This document shows, one piece after another, positions 49,601 to 60,800 of a DNA stretch of 64,000 nucleotides. The stretch spans positions 73,452,280 to 73,516,279 of the forward strand of contig OU744725.1 in the NCBI GenBank assembly GCA_916613615.1. Reading direction: 5' to 3'. The notes beneath the pieces were generated by a model, which was not told the DNA's origin, did not search any database, and saw only the letters and a list, made by a program, of their open reading frames with translations. The translations under genes were made by a program, and so were the position numbers. This DNA comes from Steromphala cineraria. Lineage: Eukaryota > Mollusca > Gastropoda > Trochida > Trochidae. The number at the start of each line of letters is the position of its first letter. Position 1 is the first letter of the stretch.

Positions 49601-50644
49601 GGCAAGGTTATCATGAACTGTTAATCAACATGGTTTACCATGACATGTTTCAGGCAAGGTTATCATGAACTGTTAATCAACATGTTTTACCATGTTTCAG
49701 GCAAGGTTATCATGAACTGCTAATCAACATGTTTTAACATCTTTCAGGCAAGGTTATCATGAACTGTTTATCAACATGTTTTACCATGTTTCAGGCAAGG
49801 TTATCATGAACTGTTTATCAACATGCTTATACCATGTTTCAGGCAAGGTTATCATGAACTGTTAGTCAACATGTTTTACCATGTTTTAGGCAAGGTTATC
49901 ATGAACTGTTAGTCAACATGTTTTACCATGTTTTAGGCAAGGTTATCATGAACTGTTAATCAACATGTTTTACCATGTTTCAGGCAAGGTTATCATGAAC
50001 TGTTAATCAACATGTTTTACCATGTTTCAGGCAAGGTTATCATGAACTGTTAGTCAACATGTTTTACCATGTTTTAGGCAAGGTTATCATGAACTGTTAG
50101 TCAACATGTTTTACCATGTTTTAGGCAAGGTTATCATGAACTGTTAATCAACATGTTTTACCATGTTTCAGGCAAGGTTATCATGAACTGTTTATCAACA
50201 TGCTTATACCATGTTTCAGGCAAGGTTATCATGAACTGTTAGTCAACATGTTTTACCATGTTTTAGGCAAGGTTATCATGAACTGTTAGTCAACATGTTT
50301 TACCATGTTTTAGGCAAGGTTATCATGAACTGTTAACCAACATGTTTTACCATGTTTTAGGCAAGGTTATCATGAACTGTTAATCAACATGTTTTACCAT
50401 GTTTCAGGCAAGGTTATCATGAACTGTTAATCAACATGTTTTACCATGTTTCAGGCAAGGTTATCATGGACTGTTAGTCAACATGTTTTACCATGTTTTA
50501 GGCAAGGTTATCATGAACTGTCTACCTCCAGTGCCTACAGAGGGTCTCACTACTGAGGACGTGGATGACCTCACAGAACGGGTCAGGAACAAGATGTTCA
50601 AAGTTTTCAGAGAAATTACTGCAGAAGTGGACCCATCTTATTAG
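43602..50644 (+). CDS. AGPAT-family acyltransferase with altered catalytic motifs (6 exons)
   Basis: The enzyme resembles 1-acylglycerol-3-phosphate acyltransferase 1/2, which makes phosphatidic acid at the ER. Exons are 43602-43780, 44848-44981, 45482-45660, 46114-46212, 46949-47030 and 50502-50644; all phases agree and give about 271 residues (human AGPAT1 283). The start MDAFYILCGILLGFLTIAYH is a membrane anchor. Motif I is N-H-Q-A-V-L-E-P, where the usual catalytic Asp of NHx4D is Glu. Motif II region is GALFISRRD. Motif III is F-P-E-G-Y-L instead of F-P-E-G-T-R. Motif IV is IPIVPVV. The C-terminus is G-K-V-I-M-N-C-L-P-P-V-P-T-E-G-L, as in AGPAT1. Exon 3 has the weakest acceptor (GTGTTGAAG). 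Intron 5 holds the tandem array of the exon 6 acceptor. AATAAA is at 50958-50963. Family is firm; activity on LPA is doubtful because of motifs I and III. Confidence 0.9.
45020..45172. mobile_element. Foldback element in AGPAT intron 2
   Basis: GTGTTTTGGGATCGTAAATA at about 45039 has its reverse complement at about 45135. Pairing continues outward through GTTATCATG and inward through AGGAATAAA, giving arms of about 60 bp. Confidence 0.8.
45836..45926. mobile_element. Small foldback element in AGPAT intron 3
   Basis: CAATCTAAATAAATTTAGAT and its near-complement ATCTAAGTTTATTTAGATTG flank about 50 bp of AT-rich sequence. Confidence 0.65.
47446..50521 (+). repeat. 47/48-bp tandem array of the AGPAT exon 6 3' splice site
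   Basis: About 64 head-to-tail units (estimated from length). A typical unit starts GGCAAGGTTATCATGAACTG, continues TTAATCAACATG and ends TTTTACCATGTTTCA. Each carries the codons G-K-V-I-M-N-C, a branch-like TTAAT/CTAAT, a T-rich tract and CAG or TAG. The last unit runs straight into exon 6 at 50502 and diverges after AACTGT. The first units (47461-47990) encode a different version, G-K-V-L-V-S-C. Some units change TTAATC to TTTATC and have 48 bp, which removes the stop and keeps frame, so several units in a row are open. A block of about six units near 48320-48540 is repeated near 49142-49330. Confidence 0.94.
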
Positions 50645-51180
50645 AGTGTTAGCCTCATGTGCACGGGCTCTGTCGTCATGGGTATACATACATAAATACA
50701 TACATAAAAATACTTATATAGCGCTAAAAGCAGAAAACTGCCCTAAAGCGAATAGATGACTTTGCTTCTGTGTCATCAAAGAAGCAAATACCGATATTTG
50801 AAGTAGGAGTGTGAGATTTTATTTGTTAATATTTGAAAAAAAACGTGACATTTGATTCGAATGTTGGCTTCGGCGCTTTTTTGATAGAGTGAGTTCGAAT
50901 CCCGCAATTGATTGAAAATGTACAGTAACTTAACTATTGCAGAGTTTGTAATACTCTAATAAAGTTTCACATGTTCAGTATCGAAATGTCATTTTGTTCT
51001 AATTTTAACTCGCTGGTTCGTGTGTCTTGTTAATCAATATGGAATATACAATGGATTAATATTTTCATCTTATTTGCTTGTATTAACTGAGATTTGTACG
51101 GAAAATATTGATTCTATGACAAATTGTGTGTGATTAAATCAAATCATAACAAAACTATTGTGTCTCAATATAATGATAAT
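50645..51180. other. AGPAT 3' UTR and intergenic DNA
   Basis: Contains the poly(A) signal at 50958-50963 and a short GCGC-containing dispersed element near 50690-50760. A GAGTTCGAATCCCGC near 50890 resembles a B box. No further gene seen. Confidence 0.45.
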
Positions 51181-51224
51181 ACTGTAGAAACCCTTGTATT
51201 AAAGTGGCGCTATATGAAGAGAGG

Positions 51225-51850
51225 ATATTATATAAGTGTCCATGACATACTATGCTAACGACACGAGTTGCTTAATATGTGTATGTCCTGAGCGAGAGCG
51301 AGGGATATACTGATAATAAGGCGAGCATGTCGCATAAATATGTCATGGGCACGAATATAATAACCTGTTTATTACCGTAGTTCCAAAATTAAAGAAAATA
51401 CTCAAAACCTACTTCTCAGCAAAGGCGGACTACCCGCTGCCAACCCATATAGGTTATGACGCCACAGGCGAACCGTGACGTCAAAGCATTGTTTATGACG
51501 TGACGTCACAATGAAAAAGTGATATGTTGCTCTGGGGCATACATAGAGGATATTATATGAGTGTCCATGACATACTATTTCCCGAGCGAGAGCGAGGGAT
51601 ATACTAATATTTAGGCACGAGTGTCGTAAACATAGTATGTCATTGGCACGAATATAATATTCTGTTTATTACCAAAATCCCAAATTTAACGAAAATACTC
51701 AAAAACTACATCTCAGCATGAGCCGACTAGCCGCCGTCGACCTGTATAGATTGTGACGTCAAAGGTGAACCGTGACGTCAAAGCATTGTTTATAACGTGA
51801 CGTCACAATGAAAAAGTGATATTTTGCCCTAGGGCAACATATGAAAAATA
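51225..51850. repeat. Two ~315-bp direct repeats with CRE-like palindromes
   Basis: The segment from GGATATTATATAAGTGTCCA to GTGACGTCACAATGAAAAAG is present twice, starting near 51225 and 51547, with about 10-15% difference by eye. Each copy has inverted GTCCATGACATAC / GTATGTCATGG(G)CAC arms and several TGACGTCA sites near its right end. Confidence 0.75.
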
Positions 51851-52554
51851 TGAACCTCGATAAGACTGCCCTCGTAGGTAATAATATGAAATATATACAC
51901 CTCGATATGACTGCCCTGTGATAATGACACATACGCAATATTTTCCGTTTTCCTTGGATTTTTCAACCAGAACGCAGTCAGGTAATATTATTAACATAAC
52001 TTTTTGGAAACATAAATAATCAACGTAACGTATTTGACATAACTAATGTTTTTGATACATAGTTATGTATTCGAGTGCATTTTGAGCCCCCTGTAGCGTA
52101 TAAATTGTCAAAATGCGCTACGTATTTCATGAAATAACTTAATGCGAAAAGTGGTACATAGCTGAAAATACCTGAAACTCACTGTTTTTTCAATGCTTGT
52201 AGTTTCATTATTTCTTATAGCGCATGTAAATATTACACATCAAAGTGACGACAATTCAATTCAATTTCAACAATGCCTTTTTCATTGAAATCCGCTCAAG
52301 GGTTAGTTTGCCACGGCGTGTGAGAGATAAGGTGTGCTTCTCTAATCTGTGCAAATAATGTAATCCTTAGTCTTACGCACAGACCCTTGAGCATATAATT
52401 CACCCCATGGAAGCAAGTCTAGATCTGGGCTGCTCTGAAAATCTCCATTTGTCTGAGGCTCCTTTTAAAAATTTAATAAAATAAGATTTTTACTAAAAAA
52501 AATTCAGAGACTAAATATAAGTCTATGTAATCCTGTGCCCCAATCCAATGTTTT
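51851..52554. other. Intergenic DNA
   Basis: No supported gene or clear repeat beyond a short duplication of ATATGAAAAATATGAACCTC at 51840-51910. Confidence 0.4.
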
Positions 52555-52630
52555 CCACGCGGGATTCGAACCCGGGACCTTCGGGTTGAGAGTCCTACGC
52601 TCTACCTGTTCGACCAAAGAGATATCTCTC
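52555..52630 (-). other. tRNA-like sequence (tRNA-derived element)
   Basis: On the - strand TTGGTCGAACAGGTAGAGCG resembles an A box and GGTTCGAATCC is a perfect B box. The anticodon loop region reads CTCTCAA. The anticodon stem has mismatches and the 5' acceptor strand does not pair with the 3' side. A tRNA-derived SINE head or decayed tRNA is more likely than a working tRNA. Confidence 0.55.
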
Positions 52631-53211
52631 TAGCCGAAGCCAGTAGGAAGTAGTAGACCTCACCCTTTTCAGATCTACGTTTATCTGACGTTTCAAGACT
52701 CTTTTTAGATAATTGTCATGACCATTTGTACCTTCTAAACGCTGGGGTCTCACAGACCTCACTTGGTGGGCAAGGAGGCTGCACGTTTTTGATGATGCAC
52801 ATTTGTACATGAAGAATGTCAATACATTTCTTGTGTTAATATGGCATACTTGAGAATACACAAAACTTGTCTCAATCAAATAAATTAATGTAAGTGTTTT
52901 AGGTAAAATATAACAGCTGGCTCAAATAGACCATGTTTAGTTATTGGCTTATTCTTAAAATCAACATAATGCTTTCGCATTATAATGACATACGCAAGAT
53001 GCAAATAGGTTTCTTGCTGATTGTTGATCCAGCTACAATTATTAAATTGCAAAATTCAAATACTCTTAGTCGTAAGAGTATTTTGGTTTTGTCTCAGAAG
53101 GTTTAGGCTCCAGTTGAAGATAATAATGATGTTGCACAAAATGAAATTATTCGTTTTTATTTATTGGTAATGTTCTCCTTAGCACTGAGCAAAATCTAGG
53201 TTTCTGTTTTT

Positions 53212-53370
53212 AGCTCATCTGGCCTGTAAGGCCTGATGGGCTTATGGCACGGCATGGCGCCGTCCAGAAACCTTGTGCTTTTTCGACTCCTTCTCCAGAA
53301 GCATATGGCCAAGAAAGTTGAAACTTTGTGTACAGACTCCTTAACTAGTGAGGATTACATATTGTAGCCC
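53212..53370. repeat. Left-end fragment of the AGCTCATC-ended element
   Basis: Starts TTTTTAGCTCATCTGGCCTG and contains GATGGGCTTATGGCA and TGTGTACAGACTCCTT, as in the 6.0-7.5 kb element. It stops near ATTGTAGCC. Confidence 0.7.
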
Positions 53371-53719
53371 TCGTAGGTAATAAAAAACCTTATGCACTTA
53401 TACAATAACTGCCCGATGCAATGAGAAAATAAGGCAAACTAATCTCATTCAAAGATAAAAAACACTGTTACTTATCTTATGCAAGAAATACTAAAAAAAT
53501 AATTAAGGGTCCCTGAAATTATATATATATATATATATGCTTATTGAAATGACATAATTGCATTGATTTGCCTTATACAATGAAAAATGACAATGATATT
53601 GCTTATACAACATTCCTTGAATTTAATTGCCTTTTGTAATACATATGCCTTGTAATTGTTAAGATTGAGTATAAAATTGATTGAGTATAATTATAAACAA
53701 AGAAAACGTGGTGTGTCGC

Positions 53720-53793
53720 TGACGTCATATTCCCGCTGTTTCTTGCTCTCGTTTACTGTTCGAGATAGCAAAATGGCGTCTCCATCGATATCG
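53720..53793 (+). promoter_or_regulatory. CRE-containing promoter with candidate first exon
   Basis: TGACGTCA at 53720-53727 lies about 45 bp before AAAATGGCGTCTCC. The ATG at 53773 gives M-A-S-P-S-I-S and then a donor TCG|GTAAAC. This looks like a TATA-less promoter and a seven-codon first exon. No downstream exon in a fitting phase was found; the PRMT3-like exon at 54448 needs a different phase. Confidence 0.3.
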
Positions 53794-54447
53794 GTAAACT
53801 TGATTTTCCCCAACTTTGAATTTGTATTGCAGATTTGGTGATTGAGCTAAATATTATTAGCCAAAGTTGAAGGATTCATCCATAAACATTGTTTTAAAAG
53901 GCTCTTTTTCATTTTTCATTGGAATTTTCCTTTAAAGTTGTGTCTGTAGAAATAAATGATAAAATATTTAGGGTAATTCTACAAAAGCCATAGATAATGT
54001 AATAAAATATTTGCCCGAAGCTTTAAGTACAATGAATAATATTTGAATAATCTTGACACTTTGTAGTGACAATAACAATTTGAAAGTCTCCTTATCAATT
54101 GTTCATAAAAAGCATGAAAATAACAATACCACATGACAGGTTGAAAATTATATGTAATAAAGTGGATGAAATAAGCCTAGAAATTTGCCTACTTTGTGTG
54201 AAATTGTTTAGAGAATAAAGTACATTAAATTTAATAGCTTAGGAATGATAACTGTTTGCGGTGGCATTTTGAGCTTAAAAGATGCTTCTGTCCAGACGAT
54301 TATGAGCGCTGTCAGTGCAGAATAGGCAGGTTACTCTGAACAAAAAAGTAAAATGCATACCGCTAATGAAGAGAAATGGGCTTGTTACGCAGTTTGGGAG
54401 AGAAGAGATTGCACTATGTATTTATACCATATTTCTGTGTTGGCAGG

Positions 54448-54556
54448 GGAGGTACTGGAAGGCAAACTGAAGTGTCGAAAAGACAGGAAGAACCCCAGAG
54501 GACTCCTTGTGACCATCGTCCTGGCCGGGACAAAACAGGAATATTTTATGTCGTGA
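54448..54556 (+). CDS. Isolated PRMT3-like terminal exon
   Basis: After the acceptor TTTCTGTGTTGGCAG, the frame (one base carried from a previous exon) reads G-E-V-L-E-G-K-L-K-C-R-K-D-R-K-N-P-R-G-L, then LVTIVLAGTKQEYFMS and stop. This matches the C-terminal beta-barrel end of type I protein arginine methyltransferases, best PRMT3 (G-x-x-L-K-G-K...K-x-P-R-S-L-x-V-T). An AATAAA overlaps the stop region (54557-54562). No other PRMT exon, such as the SAM-binding GxGxG, was seen between 50.6 and 54.4 kb. Either the gene has a long intron reaching left of what I could recognise, or this is a stray duplicated exon. Confidence 0.55.
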
Positions 54557-54639
54557 ATAAAGAAATGGATATCTGTGACTGTAGCTTGTGATGTTTTGTG
54601 ATCTGATATGTTAAGTTATGGAGCAGCCTGGCCCAACAG

Positions 54640-54885
54640 TCTGATCCTCTGGCAGTCTAAACAGAACCTTACATCTGCTTTACACCCTGTGAGGCATAGA
54701 ATGGTCCCGAACCTGAGCGCCACATATGGATGCCGGTTGAGTACTCCCCAGGGAGTTGAATTGGAAAAATGATCGAACGGCGAAAGAATGCCATTGACCA
54801 GGGGAAACAATGTAAGCGCCTTGAGCAACCACGAGTGAATGGATATGTGCGCTATATAAATGTTCATAATAATAATAATAATAAC
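54640..54885. repeat. SINE-like element with AATAAT tail
   Basis: It contains GCGCCTTGAGCAACCACGAG, then GATATGTGCGCTATATAAA, TGTTCAT and an (AAT)n tail. This 3' end is of the type seen in short interspersed elements of marine invertebrates. It ends exactly where the satellite begins. Confidence 0.5.
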
Positions 54886-57800
54886 TAGGGTTGCCCAGGC
54901 AACTCTGACGGTCTTCAGACCGCTGTTCAATTCGTAAGGTGCATTTCAATGCATCACAATGCTGGAATGTCATTATGCATCGTCTTGAGCAATCTGCATG
55001 TCTCTGGGAGTCTATTTCCGGTCAAAATTTGCAAGGTCGTACAGAAATTCTTTTTCGTTTTTGGTCAACTTTGAAAGGTCACAGTTACCTACCTAATAAT
55101 GCTAGGACTTTCAAATGAGCAAATTAAAAACTACAATGCTTCATCTACCATATGTGTACATTTCAGCTCTCTAGTGCAAGTATCATCAGAGGAGAAGATT
55201 TTAAAAGGTGGTAGGGGTCCGAAATGGTCAAAAATGCACTAAAAGCAAGATGGCGGCCAAGTCACGTGACCAAGATATTGTTCTTGATTGACCTTTTTCT
55301 TCAGCACGTCAAAGCGCATCTTCATGTGAAATTTCAAGTCTCTAAGTGCAATCTACATGTCTCTGGAAGTCCATTTCCGCTCAAAATGTGCAAGGTCGTA
55401 CAGTAAATTCAAAATGGCGCCTAAACCACGTGACCTACCAAGTCGTCATGATTGCCTTTTTTCTTCCTCAGGTCAATGCGCATCTCCTTGTGCAATTTCA
55501 AGTCTCTGAGTGCATTTTGAAATTTTTGCCCATGTTAAAATATTCAAAATCCGAAATTTCAATTTTTGAAGCCCTGTAAAAACCGGAAATGACTGTTCGC
55601 GATCGATTTTATTCTTGATTCTTGTAGACCTTATGCATGTCTAGGTCCCATGCAAAAATCATGAAATTCTACGGCTGGGTTTTTGAGCTATGAGCCCTTG
55701 AAGTTTGCAATTTTTCGTTTTCGGTCAACTTTGAAAGGTCACAGTGACCTAAGTATTTGGGTAAGGACTCTGAAATGAGCAAATTGAAAACTACAATGCT
55801 TCATCTACATTATGTGTAAATTGCAGCTCTCTAGTGCAAGTATCTTCAGAGGAGAAGATTTTCAAAGGTGGTAGGGGTCGAAAACGGTCAAAAATGCACT
55901 AAAAAGAAGATGGCGGCCAAGTCACGTGACCTAGAGATTTTTCATGATTGACTTTTTTCTTCCTCAGGTCAATGCGCATCTTCATGTGAAATTTCAAATC
56001 TCTAAGTGCATTTTGAAAATATTTCCCATGTTAAAATTTCAAATTTGTAAAGGCTGTAGACCGGAAACATCTTCAGAGGAGAAGATTTTCAAAGGTGGTA
56101 GGGGTCGAAAACGGTCAAAAATGCACTAAAAAGAAGATGGCGGCCAAGTCACGTGACCTAGAGATTTTTCATGATTGACTTTTTTCTTCCTCAGGTCAAT
56201 GCGCATCTTCATGTGAAATTTCAAATCTCTAAGTGCATTTTGAAAATATTTCCCATGTTAAAATTTCAAATGTGTAAAGGCTGTAGACCGGAAACGGAAG
56301 TAGATAGGTCAGATTTTTTTTCATCTGTATCAATTTCAGGTCAGGGGCTATCAGTGCTGTAAGTTTCATGCAAGTAGCTTCGGTCGGTAATGCGCTAGAG
56401 CTTCCACAAAATTGTGTAAATAATAATAACTAGGGTTGCCCAGGCAACTCTGACGGTCTTCAGACCGCTGTTTTATTCGTAAGGTTCATTTCAATGTATC
56501 ATAATGCTGGACCGTCACTAAACATCGTCTGAAGCAATGTGCAAGGCTCTAGAAGCATTTTGGCAGTCCATTTCCGGTTAAAATGTGCAAGGTCGTACAG
56601 TAAATTCAAAATGGCGCCTAAACCACGTGACCTACGAAGTCGTCATGATTGCCTTTTTTCTTCCTCTGGTCAATGCGCATCTTCATGTGAAATTTCAAGT
56701 CTCTAAGTGCAATCTACATGTCTCTGGAAGTCCATTTCCGTTCAAAATGAGCAAGGTCGTACAGTAAATTCAAAATGGCGCCTAAACCACGTGACCTACG
56801 AAGTCGTCATGATTGCCTTTTTTCTTCCTCTGGTCAATGCGCATCTTCATGTGAAATTTCAAGTCTCTAAGTGCATTTTAAAAAATTTCCCCATGTTAAA
56901 ATTTTCCAAATCCGAAATTTCAATTTTTGAAGCCCTGTAAAAACCGGAAATGACTGTTCGCGATCGATTTTATTCTTGATTCCTGTAGACCTAATGCATT
57001 TCTAGCTCTCATGCAAAAATGATGAAATTCTATGGCCAGGTTATTGAACTATGAGCCCTTGAAGTTTGCGAATTTTCGTTTTTGGTCAACTTTGAAAGGT
57101 CACAGTTTGAAAAGTATTAAAGCTAGGACTTTGAAAATTGTCTAAATTTGAAGAACTATGCTTCAGCTACATATTGTGCAAAGTTCAGTTCTCTGGTGCA
57201 AGCATCTTCAGAGAAGAAGAGTTTCAAAGGTGGTAGGGGTCCGAAATGGTCAAAAAATGCACTAAAAACAAGATGGCCGCCAAGTCACGTGACTTAGAGA
57301 TTTTTCATGATTGACTTTTTTCTTCCTCAGGTCAATGCGCATCTTCGAGTGAAATTTCAAGTCTGTAAGTGCATTTTGAAAAAATTTCCCATGTTAAAAT
57401 TTCAAATTTGTAATGGCTGTAGACCGGAAACGGAAGTAGATATCCGAAAACGGATTTCCATTGTATAGGGTTCAGCGCAGATGCTATCAGTGCTGTAAGT
57501 TTCATGCAAGTAGCTTCAGTCGTTAATGCGCTACAGCTTCCACAAAATTGTGTAAATAATAATAATAATAATAAAAACTAGGGTTGCCCAGGCAACTCTG
57601 ACGGTCTTCAGACCGCTGTTTTATTCGTAAGGTTCATTTAAATGTATCATAATGCTGGACCGTCATTAAACATCGTCTGAAGCAATGTGCAAGGCTCTAG
57701 AAGCATTTTGGCAGTCCATTTCCGTTCAAAATGTGTAAGGTCGTACAATAAATTCAAAATGGCGCCTAAACCACATGACCTACGAAGTCGTCATGATTGC

Positions 57801-60800
57801 CTTTTTTCTTCCTCTGGTCAACGCGCATCTTCATGTGAAATTTCAAGTCTGTAAGTGCATTTTGAAAATTTTGCCCATGTTAAAATTTTCCGAATCCGAA
57901 ATTTCAATTTTTGAAGCCCTGTAAAAACCGGAAATGACTGTTCGCGATCGATTTTATTCTTGATTCTTGTAGACCTTATTCATGTCTAGCTCTCATACAA
58001 AAATCATGAAATTCTATGGCCAGGTTTTTGAGCTATGAGCCCTTGAAGTTTGCGATTTTTCGTTTTTGGTCAACTTTGAGAGGTCACAGTTTGAAAAGTA
58101 TTTAAGCTAGGACTTTGAAAATTGTCTAAATTTGAAGAACTATGCATTAGCTACATATTGTGCAACGTTCAGTTCTCTGGTGCAAGTATCTTCAGAGAAG
58201 AAGAGTTTCAAAGGTGGTAGGGGTCAGAATTGGTCAAAAATGCACTAAATGCAAGATGGCGGCCAAGTCACGTGACTTAGAGATTGTTCGTGGTTGACTT
58301 TTTTCTTTCTCAGGTCAATGCGCATCTTCATGTGAAATTTCAAGTCTCTAAGTGCAATCTGCATGTCTCTGGACGTCCATTTCTGATCAAAATGTGCAAG
58401 GTTGTACAGTAAATTCAAAATGGCGCCTAAACCACGTGACCTACGAAGTCGTCATGATTGCCTTTTTTCTTCCTCTGGTCAATGCGCATCTTCATGTGAA
58501 ATTTCAAGTCTCTAAGTGCATTTTGAAAAATTTGCCCATGTTAAAATTTTCCGAATCCGAAATTTCAATTTTTGAAGCCCTGTAAAAACCGGAAATGACT
58601 GTTCGCGATCTATTTTATTCTTGATTCTTGTAGACCTTATGCATGTCTAGCTCTCATGCAAAAATGATGAAATTCCACGGCTAGGTTTTTGAGCTATGAG
58701 CCCTTGAAGTTTGCGATTTTTCGTTTTCGGTCAACTTTGAAAGGTCACAGTTTCGAAAGTATTAAAGCTAGGACTCTGAAATGAGATAGATATAGAAAAC
58801 AATGCTTCAGCTACAAACTGTGCAAATGTCAGCTCTCTAGTGCAAGTATCTTCAGAGGAGAAGATTTTCAAAGGTGGTAGGGGTCCGAAATGGTAAAAAA
58901 TGCACTAAAAACAAGATGGCCGCCAAGTCACGTGACTGAGAGATTTGTCATGATTGACTTTTTTATTCAGCAGGTCAATGCGCATCTTCATGTGAAATTT
59001 CAAGTCTGTAAGTGCATTTTGAAAAAATTTCTCATGTTAAATTTTCAAATTTGTAATGGCTGTACACCGGAAACGGAAGTAGATATCCGGAAACGGATTT
59101 CCATTGTACAGGGTTCAGCACAGATGCTATCAGTCTTGTGAATTTCATGCAAGTAGCTTCAGTCGTTAATGCGCTGCAGCTTCCACAAAATTGTGTAAAT
59201 AATAATAATAAGAATAAAAATAATAAACAGGATAATAACAATAGGTCTTTGACTTTCGTCTGAAGACCTAACTAGGGTTGCCCAGGCAACTCTGACGGTC
59301 TTCAGACCGCTGTGCAATTCGTAAGGTGCATTTCAATGTATCACAATGCTGGAATGTCATTTTGCATCGTCTTGAGCAATCTGCATGTCTCTGGAAGTCC
59401 ATTTCCGGTCAAAATGTGGAAGGTCGTACAGTAAATTCTTTTGCGTTTTTGGTCAACTTTGAAAGGTCACAGTGCCCTAAGTATTATGGTTAGGACTTTG
59501 ATTTGAGTATCCTATAGACAACTAAGCTTCAGCTACGTTATGTCTAAATTTCAGCTCTCTAGTGCGAGTATCTGCAGAGGAGAAGATTTTCAAAGGCGGT
59601 AGGGGTCCGAAATGGTCAAAAATGCATTAAAAGCAAGATGGCGGCCAAGTCACGTGACCTAGAGATTCATCTTCATATGAAATTTCAAGTCTCTAAGAGC
59701 AATCTACATGTCTCTGGAAGTCCATTTCCGGTTAAAATGTGCAAGGTAGTACAGTAAATTCAAAATGGCGCCTAAACCACGTGACCTACGAAGTCGTCCT
59801 GATTTACTTTTTTCTTCCTCAGGTCAATGTGCATCTTCATGTGAAATTTCAAGTCTTCAAGTGCATTTTGAAAATTTTGCCCATGTTAAAAATTTTCGGA
59901 ATCCGAAACTTCAGTTTTTGAAGCTCTGTCAAAACCGGAAATGACTGTTCGCGATCGATTTTATTCTTGATTCCTGTAGACCTTATTCATGTCTAGCTCT
60001 CATGCAAAAATGATGAAAGTCCACGGCTAGGTTTTTGAGCTATGAGCCCTTGAAGTTTGCGATTTTTCGTTTTCGGTCAACTTTGAAAGGTCACAGTTTC
60101 AAAAGTATTACATCTAGGACTCTGAAATGAGATAGGTATAGAAAACTATGCTTCAGCTACATACTGTGCTAATTTCAGCTCACTGGTGCAAGTATCTTCA
60201 GAGGAGAAGATTTTCAAAGGTGGTAGGGGTCCGAAATGGTAAAAAATGCACTAAAAACAAGATGGCCGCCAAGTCACGTGACTGAGAGATTTTTTATGAT
60301 TGACATTTTTGTTCAGCAGGCCAATGCGCATCTTCATGTGAAATTTCAAGTCTGTAAGTACATTTTGAAAAAATTTCCCATGTTAAATTTTCAAATTTGT
60401 AATGGCTGTAGACCGGAAACGGAAGTAGATATCCGGAAACGGATTTCGATTGTATAGGGTTCAGCACAGATGCTATCAGTGCTGTGAGTTTCATGGAAGT
60501 AGCTTCAGTCGTTAATGCGCTACAGCTTCCACAAAATTGTGTAAATAATAATAATAATAAAAACTAGGGTTGCCCAGGCAACTCTGACGGTCTTCAGACC
60601 GCTGTTTTATTCGTAAGGTTCATTTAAATGTATCATAATGCTGGACCGTCATTAAACATCGTCTGAAGCAATGTGCAAGGCTCTAGAAGCATTTTGGCAG
60701 TCCATTTCCGGTTAAAATGTGCAAGGTTGTACAGTAAATTCAAAATGGCGCCTAAACCACGTGACCTACGAAGTCGTCATGATTGCCTTTTTTCTTCCTC

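Noticed and set aside
52555..52630. Functional tRNA gene
   Set aside because: The B box is perfect but the acceptor stem does not pair and the anticodon stem has mismatches.
54616..54973. - strand frames containing I-I-I-I-I-M or Y-Y-Y-Y-Y-Y runs
   Set aside because: They read through the (AAT)n tail of a SINE-like element.
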